This document shows, piece by piece, positions 9,326 through 17,954 of a stretch of DNA of 64,000 nucleotides. Each line of letters opens with the position of its first letter. Within the stretch, counting starts at the first letter, position 1. The position numbers were made by a program, and so were the translations under genes. Under the pieces are notes generated by a model that was not told the origin of the DNA, made no database searches, and saw only the letters and a program-made list of their open reading frames with translations. Origin of the DNA: Natronosalvus halobius (lineage in GTDB: Archaea > Halobacteriota > Halobacteria > Halobacteriales > Natrialbaceae). The stretch spans positions 1,054,001 to 1,118,000 of the forward strand of contig NZ_CP099997.1 in NCBI RefSeq assembly GCF_024138145.1, in the 5' to 3' direction.

Positions 9326-10177
9326 ATGTCGCAACTGACCATCGACTCGACCGTATCGGCCGGCGGTGCGTCGATCCCCGCCCTCGGCTTCGGCACCGCC
9401 CGGATCACCGGCCAGGACTGCGCACAAGCCGTCGAGTGGGCCCTCGAGGCCGGCTACTGCCACCTCGACACGGCGACGATGTACGACAACGAATCGGCCG
9501 TCGGCGACGGCCTCGAGCGTGCGGACGTCCCCCGCGACGAGGTGTTCGTCGTCACGAAGATCGATCCCGAGGACGCGGCCTTCGACGACGTGCTCGAGTC
9601 CGCCCGAGGGAGTCGTGACCGACTGGGGATCGAGACGATCGACCTCCTGTTGTTGCACGCGCCGACCGACGAGGTGCCCCTCGAGATCACCCTCGACGCG
9701 ATGAATCACCTCCAGGACGAGGGGGTCGTCGACCACGTCGGCGTCAGCAACTTCTCGGTCCCGGAACTCGAGGAGGCCGTCGACCGGTCGGAGACGCCCA
9801 TCGTCACGAACCAGGTGAAGTACAACCCGTTCAACCGCCAGGACGCGTTGCTCGAGTACTGCCTCGAGGCGGGCGTCTCGCTCACGGCCTACTCGCCGCT
9901 GGCGAGGGGAGACGTCGCCGACGACGAGCGCCTCGAGTCCATCGGCGAGCGACACGGCAAGTCGGCGGCCCAGGTCGCACTACGGTGGCTGCTCCAGCAG
10001 CCATCGGTGGTCGCGATTCCGAAGGCGGCGAGTCGCGATCACGTGGAAGCGAACGCCGACTGCTTCGACTTCGAACTCTCCGAGGAGGAGATGCGCGAGG
10101 TGTTCGAGATTTCGGGAGAACCGCCGGCGTTCGCGATGGAAGACGAGGGCGGGGGTGGGGACGACGACGGGTCGTAA
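9326..10177 (+). CDS. Aldo/keto reductase
   Basis: A 283-residue TIM-barrel NAD(P)H-dependent reductase. The catalytic tetrad can be read: Asp in GYCHLDTA, Tyr in ATMYDNE, Lys in VFVVTKID and His in LLLLHAP. Downstream motifs are VGVSNFSVPELEEA, QVKYNPF and VAIPKAASRDH, the last binding the cofactor phosphate. It reduces small aldehydes or ketones to alcohols; the substrate is unknown. A TTCTTAACC element about 28 nt before the ATG suggests its own leaderless promoter. The C-terminus ends in a Gly/Asp-rich tail. Confidence 0.92.
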   Translation: MSQLTIDSTVSAGGASIPALGFGTARITGQDCAQAVEWALEAGYCHLDTATMYDNESAVGDGLERADVPRDEVFVVTKIDPEDAAFDDVLESARGSRDRLGIETIDLLLLHAPTDEVPLEITLDAMNHLQDEGVVDHVGVSNFSVPELEEAVDRSETPIVTNQVKYNPFNRQDALLEYCLEAGVSLTAYSPLARGDVADDERLESIGERHGKSAAQVALRWLLQQPSVVAIPKAASRDHVEANADCFDFELSEEEMREVFEISGEPPAFAMEDEGGGGDDDGS

Positions 10178-10222
10178 TTTGGCGAGTGTCCGAGCGAGTG
10201 AGCGGAAGAGGAACCGAGACCG

Positions 10223-10537
10223 TCACCGAAGCCGAACGGCCGTCCCGTAGGCCATGACCTCCGAGCCGCCGTCGGTAATTTGGGAGGTCTCGAGGCGGAC
10301 GTTGACGACCGCGTCGGCGCCCATGCGCTCGGCATCGGCTTCCATGCGGTCGACGGCTTCGTCCCGCGCTTTCGAGAGCAACTCGGAGTAGGCCTTGAGT
10401 TCGCCGCCGAAGATGTTGCGAATGCCCTGGGTGATGTCTCGGCCGACGTTTCTGGCTTCCACGGTGTTTCCGCGGGCCACGCCGAGGATTTCGTCGATTT
10501 CGCCGTCCGGAACGGTTTCGGTGGTGGTGATCTGCAT
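10223..10537 (-). CDS. YbjQ/UPF0145 heavy-metal-binding-like protein
   Basis: 104 residues. The sequence ITTTETVPDGEIDEILGVARG followed by GRDITQGIRNIFGGELKAYSELL and GADAVVNVRL matches the UPF0145/YbjQ family, small proteins that form pentamers in solved structures. Function is unknown; metal binding has been suggested for the family. ATG 10537 is preferred over one 33 nt upstream because homologues begin with the MQITTTE strand. It ends 45 bp from the convergent aldo/keto reductase stop. Confidence 0.85.
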   Translation of the reverse strand: MQITTTETVPDGEIDEILGVARGNTVEARNVGRDITQGIRNIFGGELKAYSELLSKARDEAVDRMEADAERMGADAVVNVRLETSQITDGGSEVMAYGTAVRLR

Positions 10538-10669
10538 TCGCTCGAGTATCTGTTGTTTTCCTACTAACACTTTTGGGTTCGGTCGTCCCTCGCCGTCACG
10601 ACGGAGTGTCCGTCACGGCGTCTACACGGCTATTTCGCGGACCGCGAATCGAGCGCAACACTGACGACG

Positions 10670-11077
10670 ATGGTCGATTCATCTCGAGACATGATGCGTT
10701 TCGATCACGCCGGAATCGCGACCGAGGACGCCCAGACGCTGGCCGACCGATACGCCGACCTCTTCGACGTTGAGGTCGCCCACGAGGAGACGTTCGACGG
10801 GATGACCGTCGTCTTCCTGGCGTTCGAGAACGGCTACTTCGAGCTGCTCGAGCCCCAGGAGGAGGGCACCATCGCGACGTACCTCGAGCGAAACGGCCCC
10901 GGAATCCACCACCTCGCGGTCGAGACCGACGACGCGGCGGCGGCCCTCGAGCGCGCTCGCGACCTCGGTATCGAGTGTATCGACGACGAACCGCGGCCCG
11001 GCGCCTGGGGTCACGACGTGGCGTTCCTGCATCCGCGGGATACGGGCGGCATCTTGCTCGAGTTCGTCGAGCACTGA
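10670..11077 (+). CDS. mce: Methylmalonyl-CoA epimerase (VOC fold)
   Basis: About 135 residues, or 127-128 if the start is one of the paired ATGs at 10691/10694, which gives the usual MRFDHAGIA beginning. The vicinal-oxygen-chelate metal ligands can be placed: His in FDHAGIA, Glu in YFELLEP, His in GIHHLAVE and Glu in ILLEFVEH. It epimerises (S)- to (R)-methylmalonyl-CoA for the mutase at 7459-9141. The two genes are separated by a reductase and a UPF0145 gene, so they are probably separate transcription units. The start codon is uncertain. Confidence 0.9.
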   Translation: MVDSSRDMMRFDHAGIATEDAQTLADRYADLFDVEVAHEETFDGMTVVFLAFENGYFELLEPQEEGTIATYLERNGPGIHHLAVETDDAAAALERARDLGIECIDDEPRPGAWGHDVAFLHPRDTGGILLEFVEH

Positions 11078-11088
11078 TTCAGTGGTCG

Positions 11089-11093
11089 TTTTT
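11089..11093. terminator. T-run between convergent genes
   Basis: TTTTT 12 nt after the epimerase stop, in the 37-bp gap before the stop of the convergent Tat protein. Plausible archaeal T-tract terminator for the epimerase gene; no hairpin is apparent. Confidence 0.3.
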
Positions 11094-11114
11094 GTCGCTC
11101 CTGTAGTCTCCGCC

Positions 11115-11762
11115 CTATCCGTCGCCCGAATCAGCATCGTTCTTCGTTTCGTCACCATCCTCCTCGTTGCTCGTGGGCAGCCACTCGAGGCTCAGAACTG
11201 TCCGGGGATCAGCGAACGATTCGTGGACCAACCTGAACGCGTCGGGGCGAGCACCGGGGTCGGCAAACGTAACCGACAGGCAGTAACTCACGGCACCGAC
11301 GCACTGGATACAGGTCTCGTCGACCGGTTCGCCGGGACGGAGACGAACGACCAGTTCGGTCGTGCTCCGGTCCAGGTGCCTATCGCCATCGCCATCGCTG
11401 TCGTCATCGTTGCCATCGACCTGGCCACGCTCGTCGTCCTCGGTATCGGTGCCACCGTGCTCGCGAACGGCCGCTGACTCGAGGACGACCTCGTGACACG
11501 GCGACGGCGTCTGGAGCGCCGTCTCGACCTGCAATCCGCCTTCGAGCAACCGCACCGCTGGATAGGCTCCCGTCCCGTCGCTCAGACACTCGCCCTCGAG
11601 GTTTTCGATGTCGATCCCGATCGTGTCCGGCAGGTCTTCGTTCTGATCCACGGAATCGTCCCCGTCCTGGTCTCGAGACTCGCACTCACCGTCGCTGGCA
11701 CCCACTACGCCGGTGGCCGCACCCGCGCTCCCCAGGCCGGCCAGCAGTGTTCGACGTCGCAT
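11115..11762 (-). CDS. Tat-exported hypothetical protein
   Basis: 215 residues with a twin-arginine-type leader MRRRTLLAGLGSAGAATGVVG. There is no clean lipobox: the first Cys comes eight residues after GVVGA in an acidic spacer. The body has an Asp-rich linker (DDDSDGDGD) and Cys motifs PSPCHEV and CIQCVGAVSYC, suggesting disulfides or a metal site outside the cell. The tail is acidic (NEEDGDET). I do not recognise the family. The CH...C...Y spacing faintly resembles the lipoprotein at 61286-62443. Its T-poor upstream gap is 69 bp from the next gene. Confidence 0.7.
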   Translation of the reverse strand: MRRRTLLAGLGSAGAATGVVGASDGECESRDQDGDDSVDQNEDLPDTIGIDIENLEGECLSDGTGAYPAVRLLEGGLQVETALQTPSPCHEVVLESAAVREHGGTDTEDDERGQVDGNDDDSDGDGDRHLDRSTTELVVRLRPGEPVDETCIQCVGAVSYCLSVTFADPGARPDAFRLVHESFADPRTVLSLEWLPTSNEEDGDETKNDADSGDG

Positions 11763-11831
11763 ACAATCACGTCACGACGCGAGTGAAAACCACTTTTTCA
11801 CGGCGTCGAGACGGTCAGTCCCACCGAGCGG

Positions 11832-13142
11832 TCACCGATCGAGTCGAGCGAACCTGTTGAGCGCGTAGACGGTCCGCAACACGTCGACGCTCTTGCCCCG
11901 ATCGAAGACGAGTTCGTCCGAACCGAGGACGTGCTCGAGCACGTCCTTCGAGGCGTGCTCCGGCGCGGCGGCGATGCCGGCGTCGTTCCTCGCGACCCAC
12001 TCCATCACGCGCAGGTCGCTCTTCGAGTCGCCCATGACGAGCGCGAACGGATCCTCGACGTCCAGGACAGAGAGCGCGCGCTCGACGCCGGCGACCTTGT
12101 CGAGTTCGAGACTGGCGATTTCGGCTGCGTCGGCTTCGTAGTAGGCGACGTCGATGCGCTCGAAGACGTCTGCGAGCGCGTCGGGAACGCCCGAGCGATC
12201 GACGTCGGGATAGGCGCCGCCCTGCTCCAGGACGCCCCTGATCTCGGGGTCTTCGGCGGCGTAGAACGCGCGGGCGTACTCACTCGGCTCCGGGACGTCG
12301 ACGTCCTCGCCCGCTTCGGTGGTGTCGTCCTCGTCAGCTGCTTCGGTCGTGTCGGCCCCGCTCCAGTCCACTGTCTCGGCGACGGCCCCGCCCAGCAGGT
12401 CGATCATGTACACGAGCGCATCGTCGATGATCTCGCGGGCTCGACTCGACCCGGTCTCGTAGTTCGGTTTCATCGTCACGTTGAACTCGTTGCCCTGCAG
12501 GTGACAGCCCCGGCGGAGGTCCTCGGGGGCGTCGGGGAGGACGCGTGCGCGAACGTCGTCGAAGACGTCGCGAATCACCGCGTCGAGGTCCTCGTAGAGC
12601 AGTTGCTTGGTGTCGGCGCCGTGGCCCGGCGTGAAGACGCCGTTTCCCGTCTCGTAGACGATCGAGAGGTTTCCCGAATGGACGATTTCACTGCCCAGCC
12701 CCTGGATGGCGAATCCCTTGACGTTCTCGAGGGTCTGTCCGGTGCAGATGACGATGGGGATCCCCGCCTCGTGGAATTCCGTAAGCACGTGGAGGGTGTC
12801 GCGCGGAATCTCGTTGTCCGTCCCGCCCGCGGAGCGAAGCGTCTCGTCGACGTCGAGCACGAGGACGTTCACCGCCCGGCCGTACCTGGCCTCGAGGTCG
12901 AGCGCGGTGAACGCCTGATCTCGCGTGGTTCGCGCGGCGACTTCGGCGAGCGTCTCGCCGGCGGCGAACGCCGAGCGAATCTCGTCCTTTCGGGACTCGA
13001 GTTCCTCGCTCGCGTCCTGCCAGTGTTCGAGGGCCACCCGGGAGTCGATTGGCGGAAAGACGTCGACGAACTCCTGGTACTCCCGGAGCGTCTTCGTGTC
13101 GAACTCGTCGTAGAGCCGGTAGACGAGGTCGTAGCGTTCCAT
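11832..13142 (-). CDS. HAD-superfamily hydrolase
   Basis: 436 residues. The nucleophile motif I is LVLDVDETLRS (D-x-D-x-T, near residue 97). Motif II sits in IPIVICTGQTLENV and the C-terminal motif IV in FALVMGDSKSDLRVMEWV, a type II (Cof-like) cap arrangement. The N-terminal ~90 residues are helical and unassigned, and a low-complexity acidic insert (TTEAADEDDTTEAGED) lies near residue 270. It is probably a phosphatase for a sugar phosphate or similar small molecule. A single gene, divergent from gdh with a 197-bp gap. Confidence 0.82.
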   Translation of the reverse strand: MERYDLVYRLYDEFDTKTLREYQEFVDVFPPIDSRVALEHWQDASEELESRKDEIRSAFAAGETLAEVAARTTRDQAFTALDLEARYGRAVNVLVLDVDETLRSAGGTDNEIPRDTLHVLTEFHEAGIPIVICTGQTLENVKGFAIQGLGSEIVHSGNLSIVYETGNGVFTPGHGADTKQLLYEDLDAVIRDVFDDVRARVLPDAPEDLRRGCHLQGNEFNVTMKPNYETGSSRAREIIDDALVYMIDLLGGAVAETVDWSGADTTEAADEDDTTEAGEDVDVPEPSEYARAFYAAEDPEIRGVLEQGGAYPDVDRSGVPDALADVFERIDVAYYEADAAEIASLELDKVAGVERALSVLDVEDPFALVMGDSKSDLRVMEWVARNDAGIAAAPEHASKDVLEHVLGSDELVFDRGKSVDVLRTVYALNRFARLDR

Positions 13143-13304
13143 GTCACGGCATGCGCGCGGCGGCGGGTTAATCGTTTCCGCTGACGCAACGGTGGCCGTT
13201 CATTGGGGTAACAGTGGCCGTTCCGTCGACGCAACGGCAGCCGTCTTTGCTGGCACGACAGCAGTCGCTCTCTGGCGATACCTGCGATCTTTACTCGAGA
13301 TAGA

Positions 13305-13320
13305 ATAAACTTTTAGTCGT
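13305..13320 (+). promoter_or_regulatory. gdh promoter element (TATA plus shared motif)
   Basis: ATAAACTTTTAGTCGT lies 19 nt before the gdh ATG. The core ATAARCTTTTA recurs 20 nt before the gluconate dehydratase ATG (36549-36564), 12 of 16 bases alike. It probably contains the TATA box; the shared flank may be a GfcR-related site. Confidence 0.5.
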
Positions 13321-13339
13321 CGGGGAACGAGGGATCGGT

Positions 13340-14407
13340 ATGAAAACCATCGCAGTCGAGCCGGGTTCGGGCGAGCCAGTGATGCTCGAGAAGCCGGTTC
13401 CCGACCCGTCTGACGGCGAAGCCCTCGTTCGCACGCTCCGCGTCGGCGTGGACGGGACCGACCACGAGGTCATCGCGGGCGAACACGGCGGCGTCCCAGA
13501 GGGCGAGGACCACCTCGTGCTGGGCCACGAGGCCGTCGGCGTCGTCGAGGACGCGAACGGGACCGACCTCGAGGAGGGGCAGATCGTCGTCCCGACGGTT
13601 CGACGACCGCCGAACGGGTCGAATCGCTACTTCGAGTCGGGCTATCCCGACATGGCGCCCGAGGGCGAGTACCACGAGCGCGGCATCGTCGGCGCTCACG
13701 GGTTCATGGCGGAGTACTTTACCAGCCCCGCCCAGTACCTGGTTCCGATCCCGGCGGAACTCGCGCCGCTGGGGTTCCTCGTCGAACCGATCACCATCTC
13801 CGAGAAGGCCATCGAACACGCCGTCGCCAGCCGGTCGGCGTTCGACTGGCAACCCGAATCCGCGATGGTCCTCGGCAACGGCTCGCTCGGCCTGCTGACC
13901 GTCGCCATGCTCGCGAAAACTCTCGAGGTCGATCGCACGTACTGCCTCGGCCGGCGTGACCGGCCGGACCCAACGATCGACATCGTCGAGTCCCTCGGCG
14001 CGACGTACGTGGACTCGCGAGAGACGCCGGTATCCGAGGTGCCCGACGCGTACGAGGGAATGGACTTCATCTACGAGGCGACAGGGTACGCCCCCCACGC
14101 GTTCGAGACGATCGAGGCGCTCGCGCCCAACGGCGTCGGCGCCCTGCTCGGCGTCCCCTCGAGCTGGACGTTCGAAATCGACGGCGGCGCGCTTCACGAG
14201 GAGTTCGTGCTCCACAACAAGGCGCTGGTCGGGAGCGTCAATGCCAACCGCAGCCACTTCGAGGCCGCCATCGACACGCTCACACAGCTGCCGTCGTCCT
14301 TCCTGGACGACCTCGTGACCGGGATTTACGACGTCGAAGCCTTCGAGGCGGCATTCGTCGACGACGACACGACTATAAAAACGGCGGTCGAATTCGATCG
14401 TATATGA
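13340..14407 (+). CDS. gdh: Glucose 1-dehydrogenase, haloarchaeal zinc type
   Basis: 355 residues, medium-chain dehydrogenase fold, matching the haloarchaeal glucose dehydrogenase. Zinc-site residues are visible as Asp38 (GVDGTDHEV), His63 (LGHEAVG) and Glu149 (FLVEPITI). The nucleotide-binding loop is VLGNGSLGLLTVAML. It oxidises D-glucose to gluconolactone with NAD(P)+, the first step of the semi-phosphorylative Entner-Doudoroff route. Its last four bases overlap the start of gfcR (ATGA), so the two are cotranscribed and probably translationally coupled. Gluconate dehydratase is at 36585-37817 with a similar promoter. Confidence 0.96.
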   Translation: MKTIAVEPGSGEPVMLEKPVPDPSDGEALVRTLRVGVDGTDHEVIAGEHGGVPEGEDHLVLGHEAVGVVEDANGTDLEEGQIVVPTVRRPPNGSNRYFESGYPDMAPEGEYHERGIVGAHGFMAEYFTSPAQYLVPIPAELAPLGFLVEPITISEKAIEHAVASRSAFDWQPESAMVLGNGSLGLLTVAMLAKTLEVDRTYCLGRRDRPDPTIDIVESLGATYVDSRETPVSEVPDAYEGMDFIYEATGYAPHAFETIEALAPNGVGALLGVPSSWTFEIDGGALHEEFVLHNKALVGSVNANRSHFEAAIDTLTQLPSSFLDDLVTGIYDVEAFEAAFVDDDTTIKTAVEFDRI

Positions 14408-15060
14408 AGAACGTCGACGACCTGATCGAGAGTGCGGCCGACCTCGCCGAGCGCGGCCTCTCGAAGGGCGAGATCGCAGACGAGTTGAACGTCTCCCGCG
14501 AGACGGCGAGCTGGCTGGTCGAACGCAGCGGCACCGCACCGCAACCGTCGGCCCCCGAGACGGCCGATACCGCCGGATCGGCGGACATCCACGTCGACTG
14601 GTCGGCCATCGGTCGGGACTCGAAGCGCATGGGCTACGTCGCCAGCGCGATGGCAGACCTGCTCGCCAAACACGGCGAAGACGTCGATCTGACGATCGGC
14701 ATCGAGAAGGCCGGCGGCCCCATCGCCGCGCTGGTCGCCCACGAACTCGAGACCGACCTGGGAACGTACACGCCGGCGAAACACCAGTGGGAGGAGGGCG
14801 ACATCGACGAGCTCGGCGGGACCTTCTCCCGAAATTTCGCGGCGATTCGGGACCGCGAGTGTTACGTCGTCGACGACACGGTCACCAGCGGGACGACCAT
14901 GCGCGAGACCATCGACGCGATTCGAAAGGAAGGCGGCGAACCGCTCGCGTGTGTCGTCCTCGCGGACAAGCAGGGAGTCGACGAACTCGACGGCGTTCCG
15001 ATCTACTCCCTGTTGCAGGTCATCAGCGTCGGGAAAGAGGCGGACGACTACCAGTCCTAG
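14404..15060 (+). CDS. gfcR: GfcR, PRTase-like regulator of sugar-degradation genes
   Basis: 218 residues. Residues 1-45 form a helix-turn-helix (LSKGEIADELNVSRETASWL). The rest is a phosphoribosyltransferase fold with the PRPP loop CYVVDDTVTSGTTM, as in orotate phosphoribosyltransferases. Proteins of this make-up were described in Haloferax as GfcR, an activator of glycolytic and Entner-Doudoroff genes. The 4-bp overlap with gdh supports this role over pyrimidine synthesis. It could sense a phosphorylated sugar metabolite through the PRTase pocket. A true PyrE would not carry the HTH. Confidence 0.9.
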   Translation: MKNVDDLIESAADLAERGLSKGEIADELNVSRETASWLVERSGTAPQPSAPETADTAGSADIHVDWSAIGRDSKRMGYVASAMADLLAKHGEDVDLTIGIEKAGGPIAALVAHELETDLGTYTPAKHQWEEGDIDELGGTFSRNFAAIRDRECYVVDDTVTSGTTMRETIDAIRKEGGEPLACVVLADKQGVDELDGVPIYSLLQVISVGKEADDYQS

Positions 15061-15200
15061 CCCGGTGCTTCGCTTCGCCGTCCGGTATCGCGTCTTCACC
15101 TGAGACGGGTTTGGAACACGATACTTCCTAAAGTCTGAGGGATTTGCGACGATATCCGTGTGGCGCAAACGCTTTCCATCCCACGCCCCTACGAACGCCC

Positions 15201-15548
15201 ATGACGTTTCAGCCAGACAGTAGCCTCGAGCAAGACGAGGTCGACGAAATCGTCGAAACCGCCCTCGACGAGAACGAGATCGTTCTCTTCATGAAGGGCA
15301 ACGAACTCATGCCCCAGTGTGGGTACTCCCAGCGCGCCCTCGAGCTAATCGGCAAGCACCGAAACGATATCGAGACGGTGGACGTACTCGAATCCCTGCC
15401 CGAGTTCCGGGAGGCCCTCTCGGAACACAGCGGCTGGGAGACGATCCCACAGACCTACGTCGACGGCGAGTTCGTCGGCGGGTCGGACGTCCTGGCCGAA
15501 CTCGACGAGCGCGGCGAACTCGAGACGACGCTCCAGGCGAGTACCTGA
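15201..15548 (+). CDS. Monothiol glutaredoxin
   Basis: 115 residues with the glutaredoxin core: IVLFMKGNELMPQCGYSQRAL contains the monothiol CGYS active site, followed by IPQTYVDGEFVGGSDVL, the TVP-like loop (here IPQ) and GG glutathione-type site. Monothiol (Grx4/GrxD-type) proteins carry or deliver Fe-S clusters. Haloarchaea use gamma-glutamylcysteine rather than glutathione, so the thiol cofactor is inferred to differ. The ATG at 15201 is chosen over an in-frame one at 15144 because GCAAACGCTTTCC, a TATA-like element, lies between them. Confidence 0.9.
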   Translation: MTFQPDSSLEQDEVDEIVETALDENEIVLFMKGNELMPQCGYSQRALELIGKHRNDIETVDVLESLPEFREALSEHSGWETIPQTYVDGEFVGGSDVLAELDERGELETTLQAST

Positions 15549-15723
15549 TCGGGTACCCCGGATACTGACCACCTGACAGGACCGCCGTCGACGAGATCCT
15601 CGGCGACCTGTTCGCAAACACTCATATGTATTCCAATACGTCACCCGGGGAGATAATAGCAGGTCATATATGGGGAGCGACCGTACTAGGAACCAGACGA
15701 CTATCGCCCACCCCCTTCCAGAT

Positions 15724-16308
15724 ATGTCAACAGAGGAATCCAGACACGTGTATCGGCTGCACTCCACGCTCGAACTCCCGCTCGAGGACCTCGAAGAGCA
15801 CCTCGAGACGGCGACCTACCCCGACGGCGTCACCGACGTCGAGCTCACCCGCCGAAACAACACCCTCATCCTCAAAGCCGTCTCCAACGACGACACGGTC
15901 AGCAAGTACACGCCGGCTGCCCAGTTGAAAGCCAGCGTCACGGAGAACCGGGTCTACGAGGAGGATCCGGAGGAACGCCGGCAGAATTCGTTCCGCTGGG
16001 ACGAAGACGAGGAAGAGGAAATCGAGTCGGAACTCGTCGAGTTCGCGGCGTTCAAGGGCGACCGCGAGACGGTCCTCCAGAACTCGCTCCTCCAGTACGA
16101 GATGTTCCAGGTGCTCTGTGACATCGCCCTCCAGACCGAGAAGGGGACGCTGACGGCGATTTCCGAGCGCGACGGCGACCTCGAGGCGACCCGAATCGTC
16201 GACGGCGAGGCCAGACCCGCCGACGTCGAGGTCGTCGAGGGGCCCCGCGAGCGCAAGTCGGCCTCGAGCGGGGTGAACTGGCGGGACAACAAGTTCATCA
16301 GTGATTGA
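15724..16308 (+). CDS. Conserved haloarchaeal protein, unknown function
   Basis: 194 residues, acidic, with no signal peptide or membrane segment. It opens with STEESRHVYRLHSTLELPLEDL and contains a run of acidic residues (DEDEEEEIESELVEFAAF) near residue 100, then a helical part. It looks like a two-domain soluble protein in which the first ~75 residues form an alpha/beta unit. ATG 15724 is preferred to one 54 nt upstream, where a TATA-like TCATATATG occurs. I do not recognise a characterised family, only the haloarchaeal style of composition. Confidence 0.75.
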   Translation: MSTEESRHVYRLHSTLELPLEDLEEHLETATYPDGVTDVELTRRNNTLILKAVSNDDTVSKYTPAAQLKASVTENRVYEEDPEERRQNSFRWDEDEEEEIESELVEFAAFKGDRETVLQNSLLQYEMFQVLCDIALQTEKGTLTAISERDGDLEATRIVDGEARPADVEVVEGPRERKSASSGVNWRDNKFISD

Positions 16309-16470
16309 AAATAAAGACAGATAAAGCGAAACCGGGGCGCTTCTCTCCCTTCTCATCTCGAGCAGACCACAAAGTAGAGTGGCTTCACCGTGTAAACCCG
16401 AAGAAACTCTTGCCGATCATCTTTCCACTCTGGACGGTCTCTGCAGGGAAATTCGCCCGCAGACGGGCAA

Positions 16471-17601
16471 TCAAACGACGTCGTGTCGTCGATAAAACCG
16501 TCGCGTTCGCTCGTCAGCGAGGAGCGGGCGGTGGACCTGTAGCGAGGCGACGCCCGTCTGGCTGTTCCCCTCGATGATCTTGAACTCGCCGTCGCCCGTG
16601 ACGACGATGTCCCACCCGACGTAGGGCATGTACGAGAGTTCGTTGGCAATCTCGAGCAGTCTGGTGCGGATTTCGTCCCAACCCGGGACCTTCGTTCCCT
16701 CGATTCGGGCGCCGGTTTCGGGGTGCGTGTCGTGCCAGACGACGCTGTCGCTGTGATAGTACTGAGCGCCAGCACTGAGCGCTCCGGTCTCTCGATCGAC
16801 TTTCGCGCACAATCCACCCCTCGAAAAGTTGTCTACAGGCGCAGAATCGCTGGTCCCGATTCGCTGAACCGCGATCGGAATGAACGCCTCCTGGGCGTGC
16901 TCGTCGTACATCGTCAGCGCCCGGATCGTGTTTGTCGTGTCGGGGTACAGTTCGGCGGCGTACTCGCCTTGCTCGACGAACTCACAGACGAGATAGTCCT
17001 GGAGGTCCGCGAGCGTCCGGGCAAGCTCGGTATCAGTCATCTGCCCGCCGTCGTACAGATACGACCCGTCCCTTCGCTCGAGGAAGTGAACGTTGTTTCC
17101 GCCGCCGCCGCTGAACCACTTCAAAACGAGTTGCTCTCCGTCCGAAAGAGTCTCGTCGAACCAGTCGATCGGATCCCTGGTTGGACGCGACACGTCGGGA
17201 TCGGTCGGACGTTCGAGTTCGATGCCACCGTCGCTTGCGACTACAGTGTTGTCACTCGAATCGAACGCGTGGAACCAGCCATCCCTGAGCAGTCCGTGTA
17301 CCGTCGATCGATGGGACGGAAACTTGCCAAGGATTTCGTGAAAGGCGAGTTTATTGTCGATCAGTGCGCCCCAGTGGTCGTTGATTCGACCCGTCCGGAC
17401 GTACCGTTGAAAGTCGTCGAGATACAGCGACGGGTCGTAGGTATCGAAGTCGTAAACTACACCCGACTTGCTCAGAAACCGCCGTCGATAGAGCCAGAGG
17501 CGCTCCCGACGCGAGAGTTCGAACATCAACCTCGATTCTCGCTCGTCCTGGACCAGCCTGCGCACTCGATTCGCCGTTTGATACACGTCGCGAACGTTCA
17601 T
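16471..17601 (-). CDS. Sugar-transfer-associated ATP-grasp family protein
   Basis: 376 residues. The ATP-grasp core is visible: VLKWFSGGGGNNVHFL as the Gly-rich loop, YLVCEFVEQGEYAAEL as the nucleotide-binding strand with Glu, and a C-terminal Mg site DGEFKIIEGNSQTG (E-G-N). TNTIRALTMYDE and NFSRGGLCAKVD resemble the family named for its link to polysaccharide clusters. The enzymes ligate a carboxylate to an amine or thiol through acyl phosphate; substrate unknown. Upstream, reading back from 17636, is a TATAAGTATAATA box about 25 nt before the ATG. No glycosyltransferases are adjacent. Confidence 0.8.
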   Translation of the reverse strand: MNVRDVYQTANRVRRLVQDERESRLMFELSRRERLWLYRRRFLSKSGVVYDFDTYDPSLYLDDFQRYVRTGRINDHWGALIDNKLAFHEILGKFPSHRSTVHGLLRDGWFHAFDSSDNTVVASDGGIELERPTDPDVSRPTRDPIDWFDETLSDGEQLVLKWFSGGGGNNVHFLERRDGSYLYDGGQMTDTELARTLADLQDYLVCEFVEQGEYAAELYPDTTNTIRALTMYDEHAQEAFIPIAVQRIGTSDSAPVDNFSRGGLCAKVDRETGALSAGAQYYHSDSVVWHDTHPETGARIEGTKVPGWDEIRTRLLEIANELSYMPYVGWDIVVTGDGEFKIIEGNSQTGVASLQVHRPLLADERTRRFYRRHDVV

Positions 17602-17954
17602 CGAGTAGAACTACCGACTGTTCTATTATACTTATACACAGGGTATGACGTCGATTACAGATCGAAACAGTTCGCCGGGGCCGCCCTTCCTCTCCTTTTC
17701 GGGGACGAGTCTACGGAATCCACGGCGATTATGAACCCGTATCCCACCTGACTTCTACGTCGATCGATACTCTGGATTGTAATTCGAGACCGCCTGTATA
17801 CGCGTTCTGTGGGGACTCGCGATGGAGAACGGATTCCCAGTCGAATTGTTGCGACATCCTCTCAGAGAACGTGATATCTCTTATCCCTCGGATAATACCG
17901 GTTCTCAGGTCCATCAACGGCTGAATCGGTCCGGCTTCCGTCCCCGGAACCGTC
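17602..17954. other. Lower-GC intergenic stretch, 353 bp
   Basis: It holds the promoter of the ATP-grasp gene (AT-rich 17620-17640, read on the minus strand) and otherwise no convincing gene. A 62-codon frame on the minus strand (17729-17917) has atypical codon choice and no resemblance I know. Base composition is clearly less GC-rich than neighbouring genes. Confidence 0.5.

Noticed and set aside
17729..17917. A 62-codon minus-strand frame in a lower-GC gap
   Set aside because: No homology or promoter seen; codon choice unlike neighbours.
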